Source: Gammaproteobacteria bacterium
GTDB taxonomy: Bacteria > Pseudomonadota > Gammaproteobacteria > Xanthomonadales > SZUA-36
Assembly (NCBI GenBank): GCA_021772915.1
Contig: JAJFLB010000050.1
Coordinates: 1-54,758, forward strand
Reading direction: 5' to 3'
DNA: 54,758 nucleotides
Shown here: one piece after another, positions 7,066 to 14,490 of the stretch
Position numbering within the stretch: the first letter of the stretch is position 1
Layout of the letters: every line of letters starts with the position of its first letter
Program-made: the position numbers and the translations under genes
Notes under the pieces: generated by a model
Told to the model about the DNA's origin: nothing
Database searches by the model: none
The model's input: the letters and a program-made list of their open reading frames with translations, nothing else

Positions 7066-8463
7066 CTAATTTTTGTTGGCATACCAGGAAAGCTTATCCC
7101 GCAATGTGACCACGCTGCCGACGATGACCAAAGCGGGACTCTCAATTCCAGCCTCTTCAGTCTTATCCGCCAGGGACTCCAGGGTTCCGGTGATGACACG
7201 CTGACCTGTGCGGGTTCCGTTTTCTATAATCGCTGCCGGTGTTTGCGGGTCTGCACCGTGGTTCAGGAAACCCTCGGTGATTGTTCCCAACGATGACAGT
7301 CCCATGTAAATAACGACTGTCTGACGGGCTTGCAGCAGGCTGTCCCAGTTCAGGTTCAACTGACCATCCTTCTCGTGCCCGGTCACAAAAACACAGGCCT
7401 GGGCGTGGTCGCGGTGGGTCAGTGGGATACCCGCATAGGCCGCACAGCCATTGGCGGCAGTCACACCCGGTATAACCTGGAATGCAATCCCGTGCTCTGT
7501 CAGTGCTTCAATCTCTTCTCCACCACGTCCAAACACAAAGGGGTCACCGCCCTTCAAACGCAGCACCCGTTTGCCCTCGCCTGCCAGGCGGATCAGCATG
7601 TTGCCGATTTCCTCTTGTGGCACGGTGTGCTGCTCCGGCAACTTGCCGACATAAATACGTGCTGCATCCCGCCGGACGAGGTTGAGAATGCCCTCACCAA
7701 TCAAGCGGTCGTGGAGCACCACGTCCGCTTGCTGCATCAGACGCAGTGCACGGAAAGTCAGCAGATCCGGGTCACCGGGACCGGTACCAACCAGGTAAAC
7801 CTCACCCACGGGCTGCAGGTCACCGCCTTTGGTCGCGTCTTCAAGTAAACGTTCCATCAGCGACCCTGCCAGGTCGAGCTGACCTGAAAACAGGTGCTCG
7901 GCGACGGGGCCGGCAATCATCTCTTCCCAGAAACGCCGCCGCCGGGTCAGGTTGGGTATGAGTTCCTTGATCCTGTCCCGATAATTGCCGGCGAATTCAG
8001 CCAACTGACCATAGGCAGCCGGCGTGCTCGTCTCAAAGCGGGCTTTGAGCATCCGCGTCAATAAAGGCGAGGAGCCACCACTGGAGATCGCGACCAGCAC
8101 GGGTGAGCGGTCGACTACGGCCGGCATGATGAAGTCACTGTTGTCTGATTGATCACTAACATTGACCATGACCCCTGCAGTCGCGGCCAGTTCGCACAAG
8201 TGTTCGTTAACTGCCTGGTCATTGGAACAACCAAAGGCTATGACACAGTCGGCGAAGTTGCCGGCGGACAATTCCTCTGCCTGGTGCGCAAATTCGTGGG
8301 TCTCGGCGAGCCTGGTTAGTTCCTCGTCCAGTTGTGGGGCAACGATGGTCAGCTCAGAGCCCGCTCGCAACAACAGATCTGCCTTACGCGCCGCCACTAC
8401 CCCGCTGCCAACGACGAGTGTCCGCTTGCCCTTTACATCGATGAAAATGGGTAGATGGTCCAT
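7066..8463 (-). CDS. cysG: Siroheme synthase
   Basis: A 465-residue trifunctional enzyme, full length for CysG. It turns uroporphyrinogen III into siroheme by two SAM-dependent methylations, NAD-dependent oxidation and iron insertion. Seen: the N-terminal Rossmann segment of the dehydrogenase/ferrochelatase (KGKRTLVVGSGVVAARK) and a central dimerisation region (about 115-205). The C-terminal methyltransferase begins GEVYLVGTGPGDPDLLT and contains LRLKGGDPFVFGRGGEE and GVTAANGCAAYAGIPLTHRD. Siroheme is the precursor of the DsrAB cofactor. Placement last in the operon that diverges from dsrA suggests dedicated cofactor supply; a role in assimilatory sulfite reduction is also possible. Confidence 0.96.
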   Translation of the reverse strand: MDHLPIFIDVKGKRTLVVGSGVVAARKADLLLRAGSELTIVAPQLDEELTRLAETHEFAHQAEELSAGNFADCVIAFGCSNDQAVNEHLCELAATAGVMVNVSDQSDNSDFIMPAVVDRSPVLVAISSGGSSPLLTRMLKARFETSTPAAYGQLAEFAGNYRDRIKELIPNLTRRRRFWEEMIAGPVAEHLFSGQLDLAGSLMERLLEDATKGGDLQPVGEVYLVGTGPGDPDLLTFRALRLMQQADVVLHDRLIGEGILNLVRRDAARIYVGKLPEQHTVPQEEIGNMLIRLAGEGKRVLRLKGGDPFVFGRGGEEIEALTEHGIAFQVIPGVTAANGCAAYAGIPLTHRDHAQACVFVTGHEKDGQLNLNWDSLLQARQTVVIYMGLSSLGTITEGFLNHGADPQTPAAIIENGTRTGQRVITGTLESLADKTEEAGIESPALVIVGSVVTLRDKLSWYANKN

Positions 8464-8478
8464 CGTGATTCTCTGCCC

Positions 8479-8694
8479 TTACGCTGGTGTTGTGCGGTCG
8501 GCCCAGGCGAGCATTGCACTTCCCCAGTGCCTGGCGGTTTCGGTGTCGATATCCATGATAGTGAAACGATTGCCCTCGCGGATACGGATCCGCAGTAAGC
8601 GCAGTCCACTTTCGTATTCGACATCCTCCAGTATTAAATCTCTTCCGTAGGGCGCCGAAAATTCATCCAGCCTTTCGATTGATGCGTCACTCAT
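8479..8694 (-). CDS. Small conserved-looking protein upstream of cysG
   Basis: A 71-residue soluble protein not recognised as a named family. It is rich in charged residues and predicted to be beta-rich in the middle (LILEDVEYESGLRLLRIRIREG, in part), followed by a helix with TARHWGSAMLAWAD. The ATG at 8694 is chosen because it overlaps the stop of the upstream small gene in an ATGA junction, which indicates translational coupling. The stop lies 15 bases before the cysG start. Position between a dioxygenase and cysG, divergent from dsr, suggests a link to the Dsr system, but no function can be assigned. Confidence 0.7.
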   Translation of the reverse strand: MSDASIERLDEFSAPYGRDLILEDVEYESGLRLLRIRIREGNRFTIMDIDTETARHWGSAMLAWADRTTPA

Positions 8695-8894
8695 GGTCCA
8701 CCTGCTCCAAAGGCCGTTTCCATTTTCCACTGCCAGTTACGCGGTGTGTCACGGTAATCGGGTTTGACGTCAAAGTTCAGAAACAACATATCCTCGGAGG
8801 TGATACCGCGAACCGCGCTGAGTAACTCATCAAAGGAATTGATTTCCGGGTGCTGAATGATGATATCACTGAGTTTAAGCTCTATTGCTTGCAT
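8691..8894 (-). CDS. Small protein downstream of the TauD-like gene
   Basis: A 67-residue soluble protein of unknown family, starting MQAIELKLSDIIIQHPEINS. It has a predicted helix (FDELLSAVRGI) and a Trp-rich end (RNWQWKMETAFGAGGP). The ATG at 8894 has AAGGA about seven bases upstream; an in-frame GTG at 8918 is less likely. Its stop overlaps the next start (ATGA). The gap to the dioxygenase stop is 36 bases. The two small proteins probably act together, since overlapping starts are common for subunits made in equal amounts. Confidence 0.68.
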   Translation of the reverse strand: MQAIELKLSDIIIQHPEINSFDELLSAVRGITSEDMLFLNFDVKPDYRDTPRNWQWKMETAFGAGGP

Positions 8895-8930
8895 ACCGTG
8901 GTCCTTTGCTGTTGACACTACACCAGGGTG

Positions 8931-9782
8931 TCAGCTTGATTCAATCCGCTCAAGAAAGCGAGCGCGATACATGCGGCGTTTTTGTTCCGGGGTGTCCTCG
9001 AAAGACGTGCGGTTATGCAGCACGTTGTTGGAAATCACTCCTTCACCTGCCTGCAGACGGTAATGGAATACTGGCCCATTATCCGCGGCGAGAATTTCTG
9101 CCAGCTTGTCCCTTGCCTGACCGAGCAAATCATCGTCACGCCACTGAATGTTCTTTTTGCGGGCGCTGTAGCGCATATGCAAAACACCATTGCGGTCATA
9201 GGAGAACACCGGCCCACAAACCGCAGCGCGGATTTCCCCACCTGCATCCAGATTGGCGGGTATGGTCATGCATTCGGGATGCTCCAGGGCGGTGATGAAC
9301 TCGGGGTTTTCATCACGTAACTGGAGGTACAGCATTTCTGGATCAAGCAGTGCATTTACCCCACCCCGGACAGCACTGCTCACACAGTGCAATACCACTG
9401 CCCGTATCGATCTGGGACTCTCATTGTAATAACCGTCTGTATGCCAACTCAGACTGCGACTTGAGTAAGGGACATAGCCGCTGCGGACCCCATTTTCGGC
9501 CACTGTAAGCTCAGCGACGCCGTTGTCGTTTGCACACAGGTGATGGTCAATTCGCCGCAGGCCAAAATTTTCGGCAAACGCGAGTATCGCCCCACCGTCG
9601 ACGAATTTGTCACGACATCTGTAGATGGCCATATTGGCTCTTTTACAGGTCTTTGTGATGGCGATTTTTTCTGTCGCACTCATCCTGGCCAGTCCACCGA
9701 TACCCACAACAATCTCGGCCAGACTGCGTGGGTAGCTTGCGAGTTTGGCCTGGCGCCATTGCCGGTAGCGGGCTTCATCCAT
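8931..9782 (-). CDS. TauD/TfdA-family Fe(II)/2-oxoglutarate dioxygenase
   Basis: A 283-residue enzyme of the taurine dioxygenase fold. Seen: the HxD iron motif in SLSWHTDGYY. The distal His and 2-oxoglutarate-binding Arg lie in LHNRTSFEDTPEQKRRMYRARF near the C-terminus. The facial triad is therefore complete and activity is expected. TauD itself releases sulfite from taurine; whether this protein acts on a sulfonate is not shown by sequence, as the substrate region is not recognisable. It heads a minus-strand operon with two small genes and cysG and diverges from dsrA across 143 bases. The ATG at 9782 is used; a GTG at 9797 preceded by AGGA is the alternative. Confidence 0.85.
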   Translation of the reverse strand: MDEARYRQWRQAKLASYPRSLAEIVVGIGGLARMSATEKIAITKTCKRANMAIYRCRDKFVDGGAILAFAENFGLRRIDHHLCANDNGVAELTVAENGVRSGYVPYSSRSLSWHTDGYYNESPRSIRAVVLHCVSSAVRGGVNALLDPEMLYLQLRDENPEFITALEHPECMTIPANLDAGGEIRAAVCGPVFSYDRNGVLHMRYSARKKNIQWRDDDLLGQARDKLAEILAADNGPVFHYRLQAGEGVISNNVLHNRTSFEDTPEQKRRMYRARFLERIESS

Positions 9783-9797
9783 GATTGGATTTATCAC

Positions 9798-9925
9798 TCC
9801 TGTCCTGAAAGTATTGACACCCGTAGTGCACTGCAGAAGGTACCTCGCTGGAATTGGGGATGGAAATTATATATCATTAAATCTTAATATAAGACAGATT
9901 GACAGCAGACTCGGCGGGGGCGCAC
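9798..9925. promoter_or_regulatory. Divergent promoter region, dioxygenase-cysG operon / dsr operon
   Basis: This gap must hold the promoters for both divergent operons. A TTGACA hexamer sits near 9811 on the plus strand. The stretch about 9864-9895 is very AT-rich (TATATATCATTAA, TTAATATAAG) compared with its surroundings and could supply a -10 region. No well-spaced consensus pair was found. A purine-rich GGCGGGGG precedes the dsrA ATG. Confidence 0.45.
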
Positions 9926-11176
9926 ATGGCAAAAAAGGCACACGACACACCATTATTGGACGAATTAAAAAGTGGTCCATGGCCTAGCTTCGTCGAGGGA
10001 CTTGAACGTCTGGCAGGGGACAAAGACAGGCCCTACGCCGAAATGATGAAGGACCTGCTGGGGCAACTTGAGCACTCCTACGAAACCCGAACGGGCTACT
10101 GGAAGGGCGGCACGGTCAGTGTCTTTGGGTACGGTGGGGGCGTCATTCCCCGGTTCTCGGAAGTTGCCGAAGAGTATCCCGCGTCCAAGGAGTTTCACAC
10201 CTTAAGGGTGCAACCACCGGCGGGTATGCACTACTCGACCGATCTGTTGCGCAAGATGTGTGATGTCTGGGAAGAACACGGCTCGGGCCTGATCGCACTG
10301 CATGGCCAATCCGGAGACATCATGTTCCAGGGTTGTACCACCGAGAACGTCCAAAAAGCCTTTGACGGTTTGAACGAAATCGGTCTCGACATGGGTGGCG
10401 CGGGACCTGCTTTGCGGACTTCCATGAGCTGTGTTGGTCACGCCCGCTGTGAGCAATCATGTTACGACGAAATTCGTGCACATCGGATGATCATTAACGG
10501 TTTGCTCGACGAGATGCACCGACCGGCCCTGCCTTACAAGTTCAAATTCAAGTTTTCCGGCTGTCCGAATGACTGTGTAAATTCCATTCATCGCTCAGAC
10601 TTCGCGGTCATCGGCACCTGGCGCGATAAAATTCAGGTCGATCAGGAAAAAGTCAAAGAGCACGTGGCCAGGGTGGGCCGCAAACAGATGATCGACACCG
10701 TGATCGCCCACTGCCCGACCCGTGCACTCAGCCTCAACGATGACGACAGCCTGGATATTGACAACAGCAGCTGCGTCCGCTGCATGCATTGCATCAATGT
10801 GATGACAAAAGCCCTTTCTCCGGGTAAAGAACGCGGTGCCACCATCCTTATCGGCGGCAAACGCTCTTTGAAAATCGGCGACCAAATGGGCACCGTCGTC
10901 ATTCCGTTCATGCGTCTTGAGACCGACGAAGATTTCGAGCAACTCAATGAGCTGGCAGAAACAGTGGTCGATTTCTTTGCTGAAAACGCACTGGAACACG
11001 AACGCATAGGTGAAACCATTGATCGTATCGGCCTCGCCAATTTCCTGGACGGTATCGGTGTGGACGTCGATCCCAACATGGTCTCTCACCCACGTACCAG
11101 TTCCTATGTTCGCACCGACGACTGGGACGAGGAAGCCGGAAAATGGTTCGAGCGTAAAAAGGTGGGGGCTGAGTAA
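9926..11176 (+). CDS. dsrA: Dissimilatory sulfite reductase alpha subunit (reverse type)
   Basis: 416 residues. With DsrB it forms the alpha2beta2 siroheme enzyme that in sulfur oxidisers releases sulfite from sulfur bound to DsrC. Seen: the cluster ligands C169 and C175 (CVGHARC, CX5C) and C213 and C217 (CPNDC, CX3C). An inserted ferredoxin domain has CVRCMHC and an upstream HCPTRAL. The ATG at 9926 is preferred to an upstream in-frame TTG because it follows a purine-rich stretch and gives MAKKAHDTPLLDEL, which resembles the N-termini of oxidative DsrA proteins. The direction of the reaction is inferred from the neighbours dsrEFH, dsrL and dsrN. It is the first gene of a 12-kb operon. Confidence 0.97.
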   Translation: MAKKAHDTPLLDELKSGPWPSFVEGLERLAGDKDRPYAEMMKDLLGQLEHSYETRTGYWKGGTVSVFGYGGGVIPRFSEVAEEYPASKEFHTLRVQPPAGMHYSTDLLRKMCDVWEEHGSGLIALHGQSGDIMFQGCTTENVQKAFDGLNEIGLDMGGAGPALRTSMSCVGHARCEQSCYDEIRAHRMIINGLLDEMHRPALPYKFKFKFSGCPNDCVNSIHRSDFAVIGTWRDKIQVDQEKVKEHVARVGRKQMIDTVIAHCPTRALSLNDDDSLDIDNSSCVRCMHCINVMTKALSPGKERGATILIGGKRSLKIGDQMGTVVIPFMRLETDEDFEQLNELAETVVDFFAENALEHERIGETIDRIGLANFLDGIGVDVDPNMVSHPRTSSYVRTDDWDEEAGKWFERKKVGAE

Positions 11177-11208
11177 CATGCACAACCGAAGAGTCGGGAG
11201 AGCGGGCA

Positions 11209-12288
11209 ATGACTGACAAGGTCATGCCGCGCAGAGCAAACGAGTCCGGCGTTCCGGATCCCTTTCCGCACATGCATCCCCTGCTGAAGGAAAACTATGG
11301 ACAGTGGGCCTGGCATGACCGCCCACGACCCGGGGTGTTGCACCACGTCGCCCACACCGGCGACGAAGTCTGGACGGTACGCGCCGGCACCCAGCGCCAA
11401 CTGGATGTGTATTCAATCCGCAAAATGTGTGCAATTGCGGATGAATTTGCCGATGGCCATATGCGATTTACCTCCCGCAGCAACGTGGAGTTCATGGTCA
11501 CCTCGCAAGACAAAACCGGACCATTGATAGAAAGTCTGAACCAGGCGGGCTTCCCGGTCGGTGGCACCGGCAACTCCCTGTCGATGATTTCCCACACCCA
11601 GGGGTGGTTGCATTGCGACATCCCCGGCACCGATGCGTCGGGTGTCGTAAAATCCCTGATGGATGAATTGCATCACGAATTCACCCATGAAGAAATGCCC
11701 AATCGTGTACGTATGACGACCTCGTGCTGTCAGATCAATTGTGGTGGTCAGGGTGATATTGCCATCAACGTGCAGTACGCCAAGCCACCCAAAATTAACC
11801 ACGACCTGGTGGCCAATGTCTGTGAACGTCCCGCAGTCGTGGCACGTTGTCCGGTCGCGGCGATCCGCCCGGCGATGGTTAATGGCAAACCATCGCTTGA
11901 AGTCGACGAGAAAAAGTGTATTTGCTGTGGTGCGTGTTATCCACCCTGCCCGCCGATGCAGATCAATGGACCGGAATCTACCAAGCTGGCGATCTGGGTG
12001 GGCGGCAAGCATTCCAATGCGCGCTCAAAACCGACCTTTCACAAACTGGTGGCTGCGGGGCTGCCGAACAACCCTCCACGGTGGCCTGAAGTGGCCGAAA
12101 TCGTAAAAACGATTCTCTTTGCCTATAAGGAAGATGCGCGCGAGTGGGAGCGCATGGGAGAGTGGATTGATCGTATTGGCTGGCCACGATTTTTTGAAAA
12201 AACCGGACTGGCCTTTACCAAGCATCACATCGACAACTGGCGTGGTGGACGCAGTAGCCTGAACGCTTCAGCCCACATTCACTTCTGA
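11209..12288 (+). CDS. dsrB: Dissimilatory sulfite reductase beta subunit
   Basis: A 359-residue partner of DsrA carrying the catalytic siroheme. Seen: C136 in GWLHCDIPG and the CC-X3-C motif (C173, C174, C178 in TSCCQINCGGQGD), which bind the siroheme-linked [4Fe-4S] cluster. A ferredoxin domain with KCICCGACYPPCPP lies at about 240-255. The start lies 32 bases after the dsrA stop, preceded by GGGAGAGCGGGCA. It is full length for the family with no anomalies. Confidence 0.97.
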   Translation: MTDKVMPRRANESGVPDPFPHMHPLLKENYGQWAWHDRPRPGVLHHVAHTGDEVWTVRAGTQRQLDVYSIRKMCAIADEFADGHMRFTSRSNVEFMVTSQDKTGPLIESLNQAGFPVGGTGNSLSMISHTQGWLHCDIPGTDASGVVKSLMDELHHEFTHEEMPNRVRMTTSCCQINCGGQGDIAINVQYAKPPKINHDLVANVCERPAVVARCPVAAIRPAMVNGKPSLEVDEKKCICCGACYPPCPPMQINGPESTKLAIWVGGKHSNARSKPTFHKLVAAGLPNNPPRWPEVAEIVKTILFAYKEDAREWERMGEWIDRIGWPRFFEKTGLAFTKHHIDNWRGGRSSLNASAHIHF

Positions 12289-12301
12289 TGACATCTTTTA
12301 C

Positions 12302-12661
12302 ATGAAATTTTCAATCCTGATCAAGCAAGGTCCGTTTACCCATCAGGCTTCTGACAGCGCCTATCATTTTACCGTGGCGGCGCTTGCCAGCGGGCACGAG
12401 ATTTTCCGGGTGTTTTTCTATAACGACGGCGTGTACAACTCCAACCGACTCTCGGAACCACAAACGGATGACCGTAACCTGGTATCACTGTGGTCAAAGC
12501 TGGCCGCGGAACATGAAATCGACCTGGTTGTCTGCATTGCAGCAGCACAAAGACGTGGTGTGAAAGAAGAAATACTCGAACAGGGGTTTCGAATTTCGGG
12601 CCTTGGCCAACTGGTTGAAGCCGGCATTGAAGCCGACCGCACCATCGTATTTGGCGACTAA
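12302..12661 (+). CDS. dsrE: Sulfurtransferase subunit DsrE
   Basis: A 119-residue subunit of the DsrE2F2H2 hexamer, a cytoplasmic sulfur-transfer complex that passes persulfide sulfur to DsrC. The conserved sulfur-binding cysteine is C78 in DLVVCIAAAQRRG, the same number as in A. vinosum DsrE. The TusD/DsrE fold is visible from MKFSILIKQGPF. Presence of dsrEFH indicates the oxidative pathway, because sulfate reducers lack this set. It follows dsrB by 13 bases. Confidence 0.96.
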   Translation: MKFSILIKQGPFTHQASDSAYHFTVAALASGHEIFRVFFYNDGVYNSNRLSEPQTDDRNLVSLWSKLAAEHEIDLVVCIAAAQRRGVKEEILEQGFRISGLGQLVEAGIEADRTIVFGD

Positions 12662-12675
12662 AGGAGCAGACTTGA

Positions 12676-13068
12676 ATGGAGCCATGGGAAGAAGAAGAGG
12701 GTCCGGAAGTCGTCAAACACTTCATGTATGTCAACCGACGGGCGCCCTACGGCACGATATTCGCCCATGAATGTCTAGAAGTTGTGCTGATTTCCGCCGC
12801 ATTCGAGCAGGACGTGAGCGTGGCGTTCATGGACGACGGTGTCTATCAGTTGAAGAAGAATCAGGACACAACAGGTATCGGGATGAAGAACTTTTCAAAG
12901 ACCTACCGTGCACTTGATGATTACGACGTCGAGAAAATATATGTTGAAAAGGAGTCACTGGATGCCCGTGGTCTAACCGCCGATGACCTGATCATCCCGG
13001 TTGAAGTCGTCTCCACACAGGCAATGCGCGATCTTCTGGGCCAACAGGACGTCGTGATCAGCTCATGA
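12676..13068 (+). CDS. dsrF: Sulfurtransferase subunit DsrF
   Basis: A 130-residue TusC-like subunit of DsrEFH. It has an acidic N-terminal extension (MEPWEEEEGPE) before the conserved core VNRRAPYGTIFAHECLEVVL. The core continues with the FMDDGVYQL strand-turn typical of the DsrE/F family. It is structural in the known complex. AGGAG lies nine bases before the ATG, and the stop overlaps the dsrH start in an ATGA. Confidence 0.95.
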   Translation: MEPWEEEEGPEVVKHFMYVNRRAPYGTIFAHECLEVVLISAAFEQDVSVAFMDDGVYQLKKNQDTTGIGMKNFSKTYRALDDYDVEKIYVEKESLDARGLTADDLIIPVEVVSTQAMRDLLGQQDVVISS

Positions 13069-13376
13069 ATCGCATACTGCACATCGTGAACAAATCGCCT
13101 ACCGACAGAAGGGCGTTTGACACCTGCTTTCGCATGGCAAAAGCTGAAGACTCGATCCTGTTGATAGAAGATGGTGTTTATGCAGCCGTGGCAAATGCCG
13201 GATTTGCCAGCGAGGTCAATAAGCGGCTGGATGATTTTTCTTTTTACGTTCTGGGTCCCGATGTTGCCGCACGGGGTCTTGGTGATATATCTTTGATCGA
13301 TGGCATTGAGGTGGTCGACTACAAAGGCTTCGTGGATCTGGTCGCAGAAAATGATGTCACACAATCCTGGTTGTGA
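13065..13376 (+). CDS. dsrH: Sulfurtransferase subunit DsrH
   Basis: A 103-residue TusB-like subunit. It has a conserved cysteine at position 21 in DTCFRMAKAEDSILL, equivalent to Cys20 of the A. vinosum protein. The LLIEDGVYAA stretch is diagnostic for the TusB/DsrH family. Its ATG overlaps the dsrF stop, so it is translationally coupled to it. Confidence 0.95.
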   Translation: MNRILHIVNKSPTDRRAFDTCFRMAKAEDSILLIEDGVYAAVANAGFASEVNKRLDDFSFYVLGPDVAARGLGDISLIDGIEVVDYKGFVDLVAENDVTQSWL

Positions 13377-13414
13377 ATTGGGATTTGCCAGAATTATTAT
13401 TTGGGAGGTAAGCC

Positions 13415-13747
13415 ATGGCTTATGAATATAACGGTACGGTCGTAGAGCACGACGAAGAAGGCTATATCACGGATATCAGTGTCTGGAACCCGGAATTGGC
13501 ATTGCTGATTGCAGCTGACGAGAACATTGAAATGAGCGACGACGCATGGGAGGTCGTTAATTTTCTTCGCAATTACTATGAGGAATACCAGATCGCCCCG
13601 GCCGTGCGTGTACTGACCAAGGCGATCAAGAAGAAGCTGGGACCGGATAAAGGTAACAGTCGATACCTCTACGAATTATTCCCCTATGGCCCAGCCAAGC
13701 AGGCCTGCAAAATTGCCGGGTTGCCAAAACCGACGGGCTGTATTTGA
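13415..13747 (+). CDS. dsrC: Sulfur carrier protein DsrC
   Basis: A 110-residue sulfur carrier. The mobile C-terminal arm ends ACKIAGLPKPTGCI. It has both redox cysteines, C98 and the penultimate C109, eleven residues apart as in functional DsrC. It accepts sulfur from DsrEFH and presents it to DsrAB; the oxidised trisulfide or disulfide form is handled by DsrMKJOP. The core shows the family motifs WNPELALLIAADENIEMS and AVRVLTKAIKKKLG. A strong GGGAGG ribosome site precedes it, which suits the high expression usual for DsrC. Confidence 0.97.
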   Translation: MAYEYNGTVVEHDEEGYITDISVWNPELALLIAADENIEMSDDAWEVVNFLRNYYEEYQIAPAVRVLTKAIKKKLGPDKGNSRYLYELFPYGPAKQACKIAGLPKPTGCI

Positions 13748-13797
13748 GGGTTGCCGGTTATTCGGCCAGCACACTGTAAAAAAAGGAGCAGGCCCTT

Positions 13798-14490
13798 TTG
13801 CTGAGCACAATTTATGCAGTGCTGTTTTACATTGCGATGGCGGTTTTTACCGTTGGCCTGGTGTATCGGATCCGTCTTTATGCCCGTACTCCCGCGCCAC
13901 TGAAAATTCCCACCACGCCAGCACCCGTGACCCGCTCCGGGGTGGTCCTGCGGATGGCAAAGGAGGTGGTCTTTTTCGAGAGTCTGTTTAAAGCCAACAA
14001 GTGGATCTGGCTGTTCGGCTGGGTGTTCCATGTGGCGCTACTACTGGTGCTGATACGACACCTGCGCTACTTCACCGAGCCGGTCTGGTGGTGGGTGAAG
14101 TGGGCCCAGCCGTTCGGGCTGTATGCCGGATTTGCATTGCTGGGTGGGCTCTTTGCATTATGGGTACGACGCATCGCGGTTGAGCGGATACGCTACATTT
14201 CCGCCCCTTCTGATCACTTGATGTTGCTGCTGTTGATCGGTATCGGCATCAGCGGGCTGATGATGAAGTTCGTGGCACACACTGACATCGTCGCACTCAA
14301 GGCATTCGTTCTGGGCCTGGTTTACTTCAGCTGGCAACCACTGCCTGCCGACCCGTTGTTGTTGATCCACCTTGGCCTGGTGTTGGTATTGATGATCATC
14401 TTCCCATTTTCGAAACTGCTGCATGCACCGGGCCTGTTCTTCAGCCCCAGCCGCAACCAGGTGGATAATCCCCGTGAACAACGTGGTTGA
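13798..14490 (+). CDS. dsrM: Membrane cytochrome b subunit DsrM
   Basis: A 230-residue integral membrane protein with about five helices, related to the NarI-type diheme cytochrome b. It exchanges electrons between the quinone pool and DsrK. The start is TTG at 13798, chosen because AAGGAGC lies about nine bases upstream and the first in-frame ATG would remove most of helix 1. Histidines suitable for heme lie in WVFHVALLLVLIRHLRYF and later helices. Its last 17 bases overlap the dsrK start region. Confidence 0.94.
   Translation: MLSTIYAVLFYIAMAVFTVGLVYRIRLYARTPAPLKIPTTPAPVTRSGVVLRMAKEVVFFESLFKANKWIWLFGWVFHVALLLVLIRHLRYFTEPVWWWVKWAQPFGLYAGFALLGGLFALWVRRIAVERIRYISAPSDHLMLLLLIGIGISGLMMKFVAHTDIVALKAFVLGLVYFSWQPLPADPLLLIHLGLVLVLMIIFPFSKLLHAPGLFFSPSRNQVDNPREQRG

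Noticed and set aside
7330-7848. 172-codon open frame on the plus strand
   Set aside because: It lies wholly opposite cysG, whose product is unmistakable; composition and lack of motifs mark it as a shadow.
8931-9782. Naming the dioxygenase tauD
   Set aside because: Only the family signature is visible; no taurine-transport genes are adjacent and substrate residues cannot be judged.
10595-11209. 204-codon open frame on the minus strand
   Set aside because: It is antisense to dsrA and shows no domain, ribosome site or conserved pattern.
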